Shown here: in pieces, positions 26,868 through 36,768 of the stretch
Layout of the letters: the number at the start of each line of letters is the position of its first letter
Numbering within the stretch: position 1 is the stretch's first letter
Source of the DNA: a candidate division WOR-3 bacterium
GTDB taxonomy: Bacteria > Hydrothermota > Tepidihabitantia > SM23-42
Length of the DNA: 64,000 nt
Assembly (NCBI GenBank): GCA_029858255.1
Contig: JAOUFJ010000013.1
Coordinates: forward strand, 1 to 64,000
Direction of reading: 5' to 3'
The notes under the pieces: model-generated
Told to the model about the DNA's origin: nothing
Databases searched by the model: none
What the model saw: only the letters and a program-made list of their open reading frames with translations
Translations under genes and position numbers: made by a program

Positions 26868-27380
26868 TCATATTTCGTACATATATATTCTATCCTCGGG
26901 TAGGCAGTCAACCATTTGCCAACCGTCAAATTCCCAGACATAAGAAACAATGCGCGTACCAGGTTTTAGCTCGCGTTTGAATTTTTCCTTGAGTCGGTTG
27001 TTAGTTGGTCCGTATAAGAAAAGCATTACAGCCGTCGCGTCGCCAATATCTCTTTTGAAAAAATTGCCGAATATGATACTAACCCTTCTGGACTGCCCCG
27101 AAATAATCGTCATAAACCATGCAAATATAAATCTGAAAGGGTCGATCTCGATCCCGACTCCGCGCGCGCCGAAACGTTTTGCGGCCGCAATCAAGACACG
27201 TCCATCACCACAACCAAGATCGAACACAATGTCATCGTTACCAACCTTGGCGATTCTCAGCATCTTATACACCTTATCCATGGGTGCAGGGTCAAAACCT
27301 GCGCCGACGGATAGTGCCCAGTATTTCCACAACACGTAGATAACGAAAACAATGAGAAATATTGCCAGGAGTTGTATCAT
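26868..27380 (-). CDS. Membrane-anchored class I SAM-dependent methyltransferase
   Basis: A 170-residue protein with an N-terminal membrane helix (LLAIFLIVFVIYVLWKYW) and a small Rossmann methyltransferase domain: IVFDLGCGDGRVLIAAA is motif I and VGIEIDPF is the acidic SAM-ribose motif. The size and layout (one helix, short C-terminal domain) resemble the FAM173/ATPSCKMT protein-lysine methyltransferases, but the substrate cannot be told from sequence. It follows the S9 peptidase by 18 bases in the envelope operon. Confidence 0.75.
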   Translation of the reverse strand: MIQLLAIFLIVFVIYVLWKYWALSVGAGFDPAPMDKVYKMLRIAKVGNDDIVFDLGCGDGRVLIAAAKRFGARGVGIEIDPFRFIFAWFMTIISGQSRRVSIIFGNFFKRDIGDATAVMLFLYGPTNNRLKEKFKRELKPGTRIVSYVWEFDGWQMVDCLPEDRIYMYEI

Positions 27381-27398
27381 TTCCCCAAGGAACGAAGA

Positions 27399-29372
27399 TT
27401 ATTGTTTCTTAAGATAGGGCTTGATGAATTTCAGAATAAACTCCAACCTCTTCTCGCGCCTCCGCGGCGAACCATGCCTGGAAAGCCCGTGCGGCTCGCC
27501 TGGGAAATGTACCATTTCCACATCCCTTCCGAGTAGTTTGAGTGCAGCATATAACTCCTCAGCCTGGGTGATCGGGCATCGATGGTCCTGCTCACTATGT
27601 ATTATCAGTAACGGGGTCTTCATCCTTCTTACATATTTAATTGGAGACATGCTCCAGTAGAACTGAAAATTTCTTTTGTCCCACCAATGACCCTTGAATT
27701 CTCTGGACATCGCAAAGCCAAAATCCGATGACCAGAAGGATAACATGTTAACTACGCTGCGCATAGTCACGGCAACCTTGAATAGATCTGTATGACCGAT
27801 GATCCAGTTGGTCATGAATCCCCCATAACTGCCGCCCATAACACCCATTCTCTTGCGATCCACGTATTTCCTTCTCGTTATCACGTTCAAACCCTTGATG
27901 ATATCCCGCGTATCCGGTATGCCCCAGCGGTTGTGCAGGTCTTTGGCGAATTTCTCGCCATATCCGACACTGCCGTGCGGGTTCGAGTAGAACACCACAT
28001 ACCGATTCGCCGCAAGCACCTGGAATTCGTGGAACAGAGAATTACCGTATGCAGCGTGTGGACCACCATGGATCTGGACGATGAGCGGATATTTCCTGCC
28101 CGGCCTGAAATCAGGAGGTTTCAGTAACCACCCTTGTATTTCATCACCGCCATGACCCTTCCATCTGATCTCTTCTGGCACGGCAAGCTTGTGTGCCCTC
28201 AGATAATCCCGGTTTAAATGCGTGAGCTTTTGACGGACACCATCCCGGCAGATATAGAGGTTGCCGGGATCAACCGGATTGCTGATCGCCAGTACCCAGG
28301 TACCGACTCCGTCATGATCAAAGGCGTAAATGCATTCATTGACTCCCATCACTTTGCTGGCTTTCTTATTCTTTATGTCGATACGATAGACGCAATAATC
28401 GCCGTGATCTACCGTTATATCGTACAGAAACCTGCCATCACTCGAAAAAACAGGACGGTTGGACGCATAGTTTCCTAAATCGTCAACCATCAGTGCCTCA
28501 AAAGTGTTGTCGAACGATTTTGTCAGGTTAACTGCCTTGCCGCCCTTGACCGCAACCAACCATTGGTTAATATTGCGCCAGCCAACCCATTCCTCCGGAT
28601 ACAACCTGCCCCGGTATGCCAGATATTTACCATCCGGTGAAAAAACGGGCGACCATTTTGGTCCGGCCGGTGTCTGGATCTTTCTTTCTCTTCCGGTATT
28701 CATGTCCACAAGATAGATATCATAGTACTGGAATTTTTCCTCAAAATGCTCGTTACGGTTTGAACTGAATGCTACATACCTGCCATCGGGTGAAATATCT
28801 GAAAAATCATCACCATTACGCCCCCGTGTCAGTTGTTTCATCTTACCTGAGCGCACACTAACCTTCCAGACATGTTGTTTCTCCTGAGGCAACATGCCCA
28901 TCCCATCCAGTTTATACCACATACTCTTTATGTGATGATATAGAGGCGGTTTATCCTTATCCGGTACCCTGTCTTTGTCCTCTTTCTTGACCGTGAACCC
29001 GCAAACGATATTCTTGCTGTCTGGAGTCCATCCGTAATTGCCAAAGAACCCTTCTGCATCAGTAATAGCGTAAGCCTCACCACCGTCCGAGGGAATCGCC
29101 CATAGATTCTGTTTCTGTTTATCAGTTCGAATGAACGAAATCAGTTTTCCATCTGGGGACCATCGTACTTTCTTGATATCTTTTTTCCCACGGACAAAAT
29201 GGCGAACCTTACCCTTATCATTAACCACGTAGAGATTTGTGTAGTATTTATTATCCTTTCTTTCCATCCACTCTACCGTGTATGCAACCTTTTTACCATC
29301 GGGTGACAGGGCAATTTCCCTCAGGAAATCAATCCTGTACAGATCACTGATTGCCACATGTTTTCTTCTCAT
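27399..29372 (-). CDS. S9 family peptidase (acylaminoacyl-peptidase / prolyl oligopeptidase type)
   Basis: A 657-residue serine peptidase. An N-terminal beta-propeller (many SPDGK repeats: SPDGKKVAYT, WSPDGKLISF, SPDGRYVAFS, SPDGKYLAYR) precedes an alpha/beta-hydrolase domain. GGSYGGFMTNW holds the catalytic Ser, and HSEQDHRCP and PGEPHGLS hold the Asp and His. No signal peptide is seen, so it probably cleaves short or acylated peptides in the cytoplasm. The ATG at 29372 has an AGAGGGA site and overlaps the upstream TPR gene stop by 4 bases. An upstream in-frame start would run into that gene. Confidence 0.9.
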   Translation of the reverse strand: MRRKHVAISDLYRIDFLREIALSPDGKKVAYTVEWMERKDNKYYTNLYVVNDKGKVRHFVRGKKDIKKVRWSPDGKLISFIRTDKQKQNLWAIPSDGGEAYAITDAEGFFGNYGWTPDSKNIVCGFTVKKEDKDRVPDKDKPPLYHHIKSMWYKLDGMGMLPQEKQHVWKVSVRSGKMKQLTRGRNGDDFSDISPDGRYVAFSSNRNEHFEEKFQYYDIYLVDMNTGRERKIQTPAGPKWSPVFSPDGKYLAYRGRLYPEEWVGWRNINQWLVAVKGGKAVNLTKSFDNTFEALMVDDLGNYASNRPVFSSDGRFLYDITVDHGDYCVYRIDIKNKKASKVMGVNECIYAFDHDGVGTWVLAISNPVDPGNLYICRDGVRQKLTHLNRDYLRAHKLAVPEEIRWKGHGGDEIQGWLLKPPDFRPGRKYPLIVQIHGGPHAAYGNSLFHEFQVLAANRYVVFYSNPHGSVGYGEKFAKDLHNRWGIPDTRDIIKGLNVITRRKYVDRKRMGVMGGSYGGFMTNWIIGHTDLFKVAVTMRSVVNMLSFWSSDFGFAMSREFKGHWWDKRNFQFYWSMSPIKYVRRMKTPLLIIHSEQDHRCPITQAEELYAALKLLGRDVEMVHFPGEPHGLSRHGSPRRREKRLEFILKFIKPYLKKQ

Positions 29373-30250
29373 TTGTCCCTCTTTCCTTTTATGCCAATGA
29401 ATTTTTTGATGTTTGTCACACGTGGCTTGTGGAGCCACTGCAATATTTCGAATGCACAATCCAATTTGGGATTGCCGGCAATTGCCCGCTTGACGTAGAA
29501 CAGGGCATGCTCATAGTCATGGTTCATCCTGCTGCACTGCGCAAGTCCGCAGAGAGTCAACGGGTTTTCAGGCGTCATGTTCAAAGAAAACCTCAAGTGT
29601 TCAGATCCCCGCACTGCATCGCCCGTCAGCAGGTACGCCAGTCCTACTCGTTGATTAAGAAAAGAATCGTTCGGGGCCGGACTCAATGCTTTTAGAAAAC
29701 AAAAAAAAGCACCCATCCTGCCGATTCCTTTGTATGGTGTGAACAATCTCTGGAAAAAATTTATCTTGATCTTCAGAAAAACCTCGCCGCGCAAAAGCCA
29801 GATCATAGGTGTTTCATCAGTTCCAACCGGAACATTGATAATCTCCTTCGCCTCACCGATCATCCCGCCACTGGCGAGAGCAAATGCCTTGGCATTCCGT
29901 AGAAGGTCGCCCCATCCCAGCCTTTTCGCAGCCTCGTCCGACCAGTATGTTGCTGCCTCATGTCTTCCTACATCGACAAGAATCCGTATCTGCCCGATCC
30001 ACGCATCGAGGTTATGCTCATCATGAAAGAGTACCCGAGCGTAGCACGCCAGCCCATCCTCGTAGAACCCACGAAAATAGCAGTCGTGGGCTCTGAGCAG
30101 CAGTTGCTGAACTACAGAGCCCGGGGCTCCATCATCAGGATCTCGTTCTTGTAATATCTTCCGGTGTTGACCGTTTCCGAGTAATATCCTGCTGAACGCT
30201 TCCTCATCATGATGCGGTAGGTCAATTGTGGAAAATGAACTTAATTTCAT
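29369..30250 (-). CDS. TPR-like protein of unknown function
   Basis: A 293-residue soluble protein. Repeating helix pairs such as AHDCYFRGFYEDGLACYARVL, DAWIGQIRILVDVGRHEAA, and PLTLCGLAQCSRMNHDYEHA indicate tetratricopeptide repeats, hence a scaffold or adaptor. No signal peptide or catalytic motif is visible. The ATG directly follows the lptE stop and its own stop overlaps the S9 peptidase start, so all three are translated as a coupled block. Confidence 0.65.
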   Translation of the reverse strand: MKLSSFSTIDLPHHDEEAFSRILLGNGQHRKILQERDPDDGAPGSVVQQLLLRAHDCYFRGFYEDGLACYARVLFHDEHNLDAWIGQIRILVDVGRHEAATYWSDEAAKRLGWGDLLRNAKAFALASGGMIGEAKEIINVPVGTDETPMIWLLRGEVFLKIKINFFQRLFTPYKGIGRMGAFFCFLKALSPAPNDSFLNQRVGLAYLLTGDAVRGSEHLRFSLNMTPENPLTLCGLAQCSRMNHDYEHALFYVKRAIAGNPKLDCAFEILQWLHKPRVTNIKKFIGIKGKRDK

Positions 30251-30739
30251 CTACCAGTTGGTAAGAATATTGGTGACGAGCCTTTCTGCGGCCTTTTTTG
30301 CGGCCTCCCTGATGCCCTGCTCTTCATCGGTATCGTAGAGAGCCCAGTCTGATACATCGCCCTCCCAGAAAACTTCATTTCTGACCTTATCGACACAGCG
30401 CATCGAGTATCTGACCGTGATCTTGTATTGAAGGATCGTCTGGTCAGAAGTATACGTATAGGGGTCTTTTGAAAAACCCGATACACTCCCCTCAAGCACG
30501 AGATCGGCGCTACCCTCATCGACGATACGCAGACTCGAGCCGCTACGAAAAGCCTCGATCACAGTATTCGTTGCCAATTCATCAAGACCAGGCTTGAGTG
30601 TTCGGTTTTCCAGGATACCTATGTATATTTTCTGCATGTATCCAGGCATCAATGAGCGTGTTGAATATCCGCAGCAGGAGAGCATCAAAATCGCAGATAC
30701 CAGGCAGACCGTTGCTACAGATTTCTTGATTAAAATCAT
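30251..30739 (-). CDS. lptE: LptE-like outer-membrane lipoprotein
   Basis: A 162-residue lipoprotein. The signal peptide ends in a lipobox (LMLSCCGYS), so Cys would be lipidated. The mature part (YIGILENRTLKPGLDELATN, then ADLVLEGSVSGF and ITVRYSMRCVDK) matches the LptE/RlpB family, which plugs the LptD barrel during lipopolysaccharide assembly. That indicates a Gram-negative envelope. The ATG at 30739 gives a normal signal length and has a GGAAAGG site; an ATG at 30763 adds eight residues. It lies between two TPR genes. Confidence 0.8.
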   Translation of the reverse strand: MILIKKSVATVCLVSAILMLSCCGYSTRSLMPGYMQKIYIGILENRTLKPGLDELATNTVIEAFRSGSSLRIVDEGSADLVLEGSVSGFSKDPYTYTSDQTILQYKITVRYSMRCVDKVRNEVFWEGDVSDWALYDTDEEQGIREAAKKAAERLVTNILTNW

Positions 30740-30778
30740 ATCATAAACCTTTCCAATGCGCATGCTTGTTCTCCAATT

Positions 30779-33034
30779 CTATGGTTCGAGATGCTCGAGC
30801 CGCAAATTAGCCTCTGCGGCGATCGGATCACTGATGCCTCGCTCACGTATGATCTGTTCATAGACTTTCTTCGCTGCTTCAATTTCATCCAGAAGTTCCA
30901 GAGTGATACCGGTCTTGTACCGTGCCGTAGGCGCCCACATCTCATCATCAGGAAAGATATCAGCAATTTTCTGATAACTATGGAACGCACGTGTAAAATC
31001 ACCCTTTCCAAGGTATGCCTCACCCAGCCAGTAATAGTATGATGGTTCTGCCTTCGCCCTCACCGCGACCTTGAGATTCTCGATCGCCTCGTGAGGCCTT
31101 CCTGCCCGCAAGAAAGCATAACCGATCTCAAAATGAACATCAGCCTGTTCTTCATCAGAGACCATGGCCAACATCTTTTCACCGGTATTGATCACCATAC
31201 GCCAGTTGCCGGCCTTCTTGTAACTGATCAATTGATTCTGCATTGCGTCTGACGTCAATGCAACATCTTCACACGCCAGGCCATAATAGTGGCCTGCCGA
31301 ATCATATTCCTCCTTCAGATAATTCAACGTTGCGATCTTAAACAACGCATCATAGAAATGATCGCCCCGGCGAAAATTAGAGACATAATATCTAAACCTG
31401 TAAAGAGCAGTATCCATCTCGTTGTTCAAAAATGAAGTCATCGCCCAATTGTAGTATAAACCTTCAACTGGCTCCGTCGCTGTATGCTGAATTATGGAAT
31501 CGTAATATGCTCTCGCCCGGCGGTATTGCTTGGCACTGATAAGATATTCACCATAGAGGTTCAACAATTGATCATCGGTTTCCTGAAGATACGCGTGGAA
31601 TAGAGAATCGGCACGAGCCATGTTGCCAGAACGAGCCAAACTCCGCGCATAGATTCGAACAAGAGCAGTGTCACCCGCTAATTCGGTGATATCGACCGAA
31701 AGAATGTCCCCATAAGACTCGGCGCGATAACTCTCCAATAAATAGCCCCTGACGGCTTTTCTCAGGAGCAGAGAATCTGCGGTCTGAGTCGCTATATCAG
31801 CATAGAGATCCGTAACACCCTGACCCATGAACCTCAAACATTCTGCAAGGACATACGTTACCGCAGGGCTTCTGTAGTTGGATAGAATAATGTTCTTGGC
31901 CGCTGACTCATAATCTCCCTCCGCAAACTGATGGAATCCCATTACCTTTCGCGCGTAAGGCTCGGCATTCTTGTACCTCAAATAACCCGCAATTACCTTT
32001 TTCGCCTGCTCGTATTCACCGCGCGCCATCAAATGCTGGCAATACAACGAATCCAAATAATAGTTGTTCCTGAATTTTCCTCTGAGTTCTCTGATTCGCG
32101 ACAGTGTATCCTCGGCATACTGTAGGATTGAATCGACGGGAACATCCTGGGGTGGTGCTCGCGATATCGTGTCAAGGCTGAATATCTGCACAAAGAGCGA
32201 GCGCTCATCATCATCTTCAGGCAGAAACCGTGGTAGCGGTTGCACACGGACCAATGCATATAAGAGGTCAGCCTTACGGTCAAATCCATTCATCGTCCCG
32301 AGTCTTTTGATATGGCGTGAAATATCACTGCCGGCAAAGAGCAGCGCAATCTTAGTGTAGCGGTAAAAAGCATCACCCTGGAATCGGTCTCCAGATATCT
32401 TTCGAAAGGAAAGGAAGGCATTCACCGTATCGCCCATGAGTAGAAGATTCTCCGTCAGATACAGATCACGAGTCATACCATCCAAAGATTCCAGTATCTT
32501 AACGCGCTCATGGAGATCACTCTTCGCCATCGCACGAAGAATCTTTATTGTATCAGTCTGACCACAGAAAGAAAGGATATAGCCAGCCGATGCAGGTTCC
32601 CCGTGGTCCAAAAGACGCCGACCTAATTCTTCCAGAGCAGGAAGATCGCTTATCAGAAAATCGTATTTAAGAACGTATTCATATGCAACGAGGTAGGCAC
32701 TTCTCTCGACCAGTTCGCGCACGAGCAGTGTGATAACCTCATTTGCCCGCGAATCGTAACTATATCTCTCCAGAAAACGGCTGGCAGACGACAGAAATCC
32801 AACAAAATCCCCTTCGCGGTTATGAATCATGAACAAATAATATACAGCATCGGGAAAGAATTCACGGTTGCCGCCATCATCAAGGAGATTTTCGAAATAG
32901 ATACGTGCAATGGCATAGTCGCCCCGTTTGTATGCATCCACCGCAAGGTCGAACTCCCTACTTCCGGCGGCATATATGTTTGTCATGACAAGAACGCACA
33001 GTAATATCCCAAAGGCGATATGATCAACCTTCAT
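30779..33034 (-). CDS. Exported TPR-repeat protein
   Basis: A 751-residue protein with an N-terminal signal peptide (IAFGILLCVLVMTNIYAAG). TPR-like helical repeats follow across the chain (for example FDLAVDAYKRGDYAIARIYFENLL near the start and EAYLGKGDFTRAFHSYQKIADIFPDD near the end). The C-terminal repeats resemble the YbgF/BamD-type periplasmic TPR proteins. A periplasmic scaffold for envelope assembly is likely, judging from its LptE and glycosyltransferase neighbours. It overlaps the end of the GT4 gene by 11 bases. Confidence 0.7.
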   Translation of the reverse strand: MKVDHIAFGILLCVLVMTNIYAAGSREFDLAVDAYKRGDYAIARIYFENLLDDGGNREFFPDAVYYLFMIHNREGDFVGFLSSASRFLERYSYDSRANEVITLLVRELVERSAYLVAYEYVLKYDFLISDLPALEELGRRLLDHGEPASAGYILSFCGQTDTIKILRAMAKSDLHERVKILESLDGMTRDLYLTENLLLMGDTVNAFLSFRKISGDRFQGDAFYRYTKIALLFAGSDISRHIKRLGTMNGFDRKADLLYALVRVQPLPRFLPEDDDERSLFVQIFSLDTISRAPPQDVPVDSILQYAEDTLSRIRELRGKFRNNYYLDSLYCQHLMARGEYEQAKKVIAGYLRYKNAEPYARKVMGFHQFAEGDYESAAKNIILSNYRSPAVTYVLAECLRFMGQGVTDLYADIATQTADSLLLRKAVRGYLLESYRAESYGDILSVDITELAGDTALVRIYARSLARSGNMARADSLFHAYLQETDDQLLNLYGEYLISAKQYRRARAYYDSIIQHTATEPVEGLYYNWAMTSFLNNEMDTALYRFRYYVSNFRRGDHFYDALFKIATLNYLKEEYDSAGHYYGLACEDVALTSDAMQNQLISYKKAGNWRMVINTGEKMLAMVSDEEQADVHFEIGYAFLRAGRPHEAIENLKVAVRAKAEPSYYYWLGEAYLGKGDFTRAFHSYQKIADIFPDDEMWAPTARYKTGITLELLDEIEAAKKVYEQIIRERGISDPIAAEANLRLEHLEP

Positions 33035-34121
33035 TGAAATCGATTTCCTTTCTCAGTACCTCTTCAAACATTCTTGCCGACTTCTCCCAAGAGAACTGGC
33101 GTGCCCAATGTTTGGCCGCAGAGGAATAACGGGTCCACTTTTTCTTATCATCCAGCAATTCGATTATGCGCTCAGCCATCTCCGCGATATCACCGTATTC
33201 ATAGAGAAAGCCGGTCTGCCCGTGAACCACGACCTCGCGCAAACCAGGTGAATTCGCACTCACGACCGGCGTGCTGCACGACTGAGCTTCAATCGCCGTC
33301 AGACCCCAACCTTCCTTTATCGACGGCTGTACAACTATGCGCGCAGAACGGTAGACCCGATACTTTTCATCCTCGGAAACGAAACCGGTAAATTCAATAT
33401 CCACGCCGTGTTCTCTTGCCAGAGACTTCAGATCATCCAATGCATCCCCGTCCCCCACGATCTTCGCCCTGATGTTTCTGCGTTTCTTCACTATCGCCAC
33501 GGCTCGGATGAAATGATCGATCGACTTGTAAGCCTTCACACGACCCACGTATGCGACAAGGTCATTTTCTCGATTTCTGAAACCACTACCCCGGCGCTGG
33601 GGGATACCGCTGTATACAACATGGATGCAGCGCCTTATGCCAATATCTCTTAAATCCCGCGCGGTGCTCTTCGAAATTGCCACAAAATTGACCCGGCGGT
33701 AGAATATGCCAATCAGCCTTTCGGCGACGTAAACGTAACTAGCGAAAATAGGATTGGTCTCTCGGAATATTGTCGAACGAAAAAGATGCATCAACGTAGG
33801 CAAAACCCTTTTCCGTGTTACGAGCGTTGAAAAGAAAGGGATCTTGTTGAGATCATCCACCACGACATCAATAGGCCGGTGCCGCAATATTGACCGTAAC
33901 GCGAAAGGAGCAACGAAATTGAAATTCGCCCGGCCACCAACCCTGAAGATCTCAAAGCCATCGATGAATTCATGACGACTCTGTCCTCTACCTCGACTAC
34001 AAAGTAATATGATTCTATTTCCGCTTTTTACTATGCGCGAGAAAATTTCGTACAGATAGACCTCAGCGCCGCCAGCAAAAGGATTCGCCCAGTCTTGCCA
34101 ATTAACGACAAGGATATTCAT
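33024..34121 (-). CDS. GT4 family glycosyltransferase
   Basis: A 365-residue GT-B enzyme of the glycosyltransferase 4 family. NPFAGGAEVYLYEIF near the N-terminus is the GAE acceptor-side motif, GRVKAYKSIDHFIRA marks the second Rossmann domain, and PSIKEGWGLTAIEAQSCSTPVV is the EX7E nucleotide-sugar motif. No membrane segment is seen. With the two GDP-sugar-type enzymes just upstream, it probably adds a sugar in polysaccharide or glycolipid synthesis. Confidence 0.88.
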   Translation of the reverse strand: MNILVVNWQDWANPFAGGAEVYLYEIFSRIVKSGNRIILLCSRGRGQSRHEFIDGFEIFRVGGRANFNFVAPFALRSILRHRPIDVVVDDLNKIPFFSTLVTRKRVLPTLMHLFRSTIFRETNPIFASYVYVAERLIGIFYRRVNFVAISKSTARDLRDIGIRRCIHVVYSGIPQRRGSGFRNRENDLVAYVGRVKAYKSIDHFIRAVAIVKKRRNIRAKIVGDGDALDDLKSLAREHGVDIEFTGFVSEDEKYRVYRSARIVVQPSIKEGWGLTAIEAQSCSTPVVSANSPGLREVVVHGQTGFLYEYGDIAEMAERIIELLDDKKKWTRYSSAAKHWARQFSWEKSARMFEEVLRKEIDFNEG

Positions 34122-34132
34122 ATACTGAGACG

Positions 34133-35050
34133 CTACACCTTGGCGCGCCAGTAATTGAGGATATCCTCGATAGTCTTCTCTATTTTCACCTTAGGAGACC
34201 AACCAGTGAGTCGGGAGAATTTGGCTCCATCACCTAACAGAATGGGAATATCGTTCTTTCTAATTTTTGTCGGATTTACTTTGAGCTTGAAATTTTTCTT
34301 TGAAAGAGCCGCAAAGACCCCGACCAATTCTGATATCGTATAGCCAATGCCACTAGCAATGTTATATGTCTCCTTACCGACGCATTTTTCAAGGGTCAAA
34401 ACATAAGCACCAACGATATCATTGATGTTCAGAAACTCACGCTTGGCTTCAATATTGCCAAGTTCGATCAAGGGCGCCCTCTTGCCTTTTTCAATTTCAC
34501 TTATCTGTTTGGCAATCGTTGGCAAAACAAAACTCTCGGCCTGTCCAGGACCTGTGTGCGTGAAGGGTCTCAGAATGATGCAATCCATACCATCGCTTTG
34601 ATAATCAGCGCAAATCAGTTCTGCCGCATATTTGCTTATGGCATAGGGGTTCTTTAGAACGATGGATGCATCTTCGGACAAACATTCGCCGCCACCGTAT
34701 ACCTCGCAGGTCGAGGCAAAGTAGAATTGCATTTCCTTATTCAGTGATTTCGCCGCCTCGAGCAGATTTGCCGTACCTACGATATTGGTGCTGTAGGCAA
34801 TCGGGCGATCGCGGAAGGATTTCGCCACCGAACTTATCGCAGCAAGATGAAAAACGATATCAGGATCATATTGTTTGAATATCTCGACCGTGAGGTCCAG
34901 ATTCAAGATATCCAGCGCTACGTATTTTCCTTTTTTCGGAAGCAGTTGCGGTAAGCATGTCCCGACTACATCATACTTCGATTCATCCAACGCCTTGATC
35001 AAGTGAGAGCCGACAAAACCCTCACTGCCCGTCACAAGAACCGTCTTCAT
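34133..35050 (-). CDS. NAD(P)-dependent sugar reductase/epimerase, RMD-like
   Basis: A 305-residue extended short-chain dehydrogenase. GSEGFVGSHLIKAL binds the nucleotide, STCEVYG and NPYAISK give the Ser/Thr-Tyr-Lys catalytic set, and the C-terminus (RLTGWSPKVKIEKTIEDILNYWR) is typical of GDP-6-deoxy-D-mannose reductases. It is the second of two homologous genes that overlap by 4 bases, the usual arrangement of a dehydratase and a reductase producing a GDP-deoxyhexose. The exact product is not certain. Confidence 0.78.
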   Translation of the reverse strand: MKTVLVTGSEGFVGSHLIKALDESKYDVVGTCLPQLLPKKGKYVALDILNLDLTVEIFKQYDPDIVFHLAAISSVAKSFRDRPIAYSTNIVGTANLLEAAKSLNKEMQFYFASTCEVYGGGECLSEDASIVLKNPYAISKYAAELICADYQSDGMDCIILRPFTHTGPGQAESFVLPTIAKQISEIEKGKRAPLIELGNIEAKREFLNINDIVGAYVLTLEKCVGKETYNIASGIGYTISELVGVFAALSKKNFKLKVNPTKIRKNDIPILLGDGAKFSRLTGWSPKVKIEKTIEDILNYWRAKV

Positions 35051-36003
35051 TTAACTACGCTGCGCCAGTAATCCATCAAATCGCTGAGTGTCTTATCGAA
35101 TGGGATCTCAGGCTTCCACCCGGTAGCTTTTTTGAATTTTTCGGCAGATCCAATGAGTAATTCGACATCTGACGGACGCATCCGGGCAGGATCCTGTTCA
35201 ACCTTTATGTTGGCCTTTGTCAATGCAACCAATCTATCGAGCAGATCTCCGACCTTCGTGCCTTCGCCTGATGCAATATTATAAACCTCACCTGGTGTGC
35301 CCTTTTCAAGGGCGAATGCGTAGGCGCGCACGACGTCCCTGACATCCGAAAAATCGCGCACTGCGTTCAAATTCCCCACACGTAACACAGGCTCTTTTTG
35401 ACCAAGTTCGATCTCAATCAGCTGCCTCGCGAAAGTCGATGTCACGAATACCTCACCGCGCCTTGGTCCGGTGTGATTGAAAGCACGGGTGCGGACAATC
35501 CTCAGACCATAGCTCTTGAAATACTGATAACCCAGAAAATCCTGGGCTACTTTGCTGACCGCGTAGGGACTCAAGGGACGCAGCGGATTGCCTTCAGTTA
35601 TCGGTATCTCATCTGGATGCACCATGCCATATTCTTCGCTTGATCCGGCTATGTGTATCATCGGATCCAACTTGAGCTCACGCACGCACTCGAAGAGATT
35701 CAACTCTCCGATAATGTTCGTCTCCAATGTGGCCTTTGGAGCGTGCCAGGAAAAAGGTACAAAACTCTGAGCGGCCAGATGAAAAACCAAATCCGGTTTG
35801 CTCTTCTCGAGAACAGACTTCACCGCAAACGCGTCTGTGATATCACACTCGACGAGGCTCACCTTTTTTTCCATGTGCAGAATATTCTCACGCCTTGAAC
35901 GCCATTTGATCGTGCCGAAGATCTCATGTTTACCCTCAGCAAGGAAATAGTCTGCGAGATGACTACCCGCGAACCCCGATATGCCGGTTATTAGTATCCT
36001 CAT
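35047..36003 (-). CDS. GDP-mannose 4,6-dehydratase family protein
   Basis: A 318-residue extended short-chain dehydrogenase. GISGFAGSHLADYF is the NAD(P) motif, GSSEEYG and SPYAVSKVAQD resemble GMD active-site motifs, and the C-terminus has the same RPSDVELLIGSAEKF... type end as GMD/RMD enzymes. It is a little shorter than classical GMD (about 340-370), so it could also be an RMD-type reductase. AAGGAGA precedes the ATG. It is coupled to the following sugar reductase by an ATGA overlap. Confidence 0.75.
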   Translation of the reverse strand: MRILITGISGFAGSHLADYFLAEGKHEIFGTIKWRSRRENILHMEKKVSLVECDITDAFAVKSVLEKSKPDLVFHLAAQSFVPFSWHAPKATLETNIIGELNLFECVRELKLDPMIHIAGSSEEYGMVHPDEIPITEGNPLRPLSPYAVSKVAQDFLGYQYFKSYGLRIVRTRAFNHTGPRRGEVFVTSTFARQLIEIELGQKEPVLRVGNLNAVRDFSDVRDVVRAYAFALEKGTPGEVYNIASGEGTKVGDLLDRLVALTKANIKVEQDPARMRPSDVELLIGSAEKFKKATGWKPEIPFDKTLSDLMDYWRSVVK

Positions 36004-36012
36004 ATGCTCTCC

Positions 36013-36765
36013 TTAAAATTTAACAAAAAAGGGAAGATAGCCAATCGGGTCAACTGGCTCGCCCCGAAACCTCACTTCATAGTGAAGATGCGGAGATGTC
36101 GATTTGCCAGTGGAACCGACCGTTCCAATGACTTGACCTCCACTAACTCGACTTCCGTTGAGAACATCAATAGAATTGAGATGTCCATAAAAAGTGGAAT
36201 AATTCTTATTATGTTCGATCACGACATAGTTACCGTAAAGTGAATCCCATCCAGTGCCTTCCACAATACCAGAAGCAGAGGCAATGACCGGCGAAAATTG
36301 CGGCGCTGCAATATCGAGACCATTATGCCCAAGATGGAATTCTCTGGATATCTGCCCCATTGTCGGCAGGAGCGCCGGAATGTTCTCGGGCATGTCCTTA
36401 AGAACCTCAATATCCGTGTAGTTCGGACTTATTTCTACGATACTGGGTTCAACTGGCTCGGGTGTCTTTTCTATACCCAGCATGACTTTGATCTTACGGT
36501 TGTTAGCTTCCGCGACCTGCAAGTTCTCTTTGATCTCCTCGATCTTTGTAAATTCCCTTTCAAGCTGCGCATTGCGACGTCTCAGCATCTCCACCTCCAT
36601 GGCGCGGACATAGACTGCAGCGTAGTTCAACCCGGCAATGATCGCAACAAGCAGGACCGCAGCAACAATCGCTCCGGCAATGATAAGGAAATTCCTGGAT
36701 AAGAAGTAGTTCCTTGAACGGCTCGAATCATCCGAGACAACGAGGATTGAGTAGCCTTTTTTCAT
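36013..36765 (-). CDS. M23 family metallopeptidase (LytM-type), membrane anchored
   Basis: A 250-residue protein with an N-terminal membrane helix (FLIIAGAIVAAVLLVAIIAGL), a coiled-coil stretch (VEMLRRRNAQLEREFTKIEE), and a C-terminal LytM domain. HLGHNGLDIAAP (HxxxD) and PHLHYEVR (HxH) supply the zinc ligands, so it should be catalytically competent. Such proteins cut peptidoglycan cross-links or activate amidases in cell separation. It starts 3 bases after the stop of the preceding M42 gene. Confidence 0.9.
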   Translation of the reverse strand: MKKGYSILVVSDDSSRSRNYFLSRNFLIIAGAIVAAVLLVAIIAGLNYAAVYVRAMEVEMLRRRNAQLEREFTKIEEIKENLQVAEANNRKIKVMLGIEKTPEPVEPSIVEISPNYTDIEVLKDMPENIPALLPTMGQISREFHLGHNGLDIAAPQFSPVIASASGIVEGTGWDSLYGNYVVIEHNKNYSTFYGHLNSIDVLNGSRVSGGQVIGTVGSTGKSTSPHLHYEVRFRGEPVDPIGYLPFFVKF

Positions 36766-36768
36766 TGC

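Noticed and set aside
36004-36012. Internal promoter between the M23 gene and the GMD-like gene
   Set aside because: The 9-base gap is too short, and no -10/-35 pair is seen in the overlapping end of the M23 gene.
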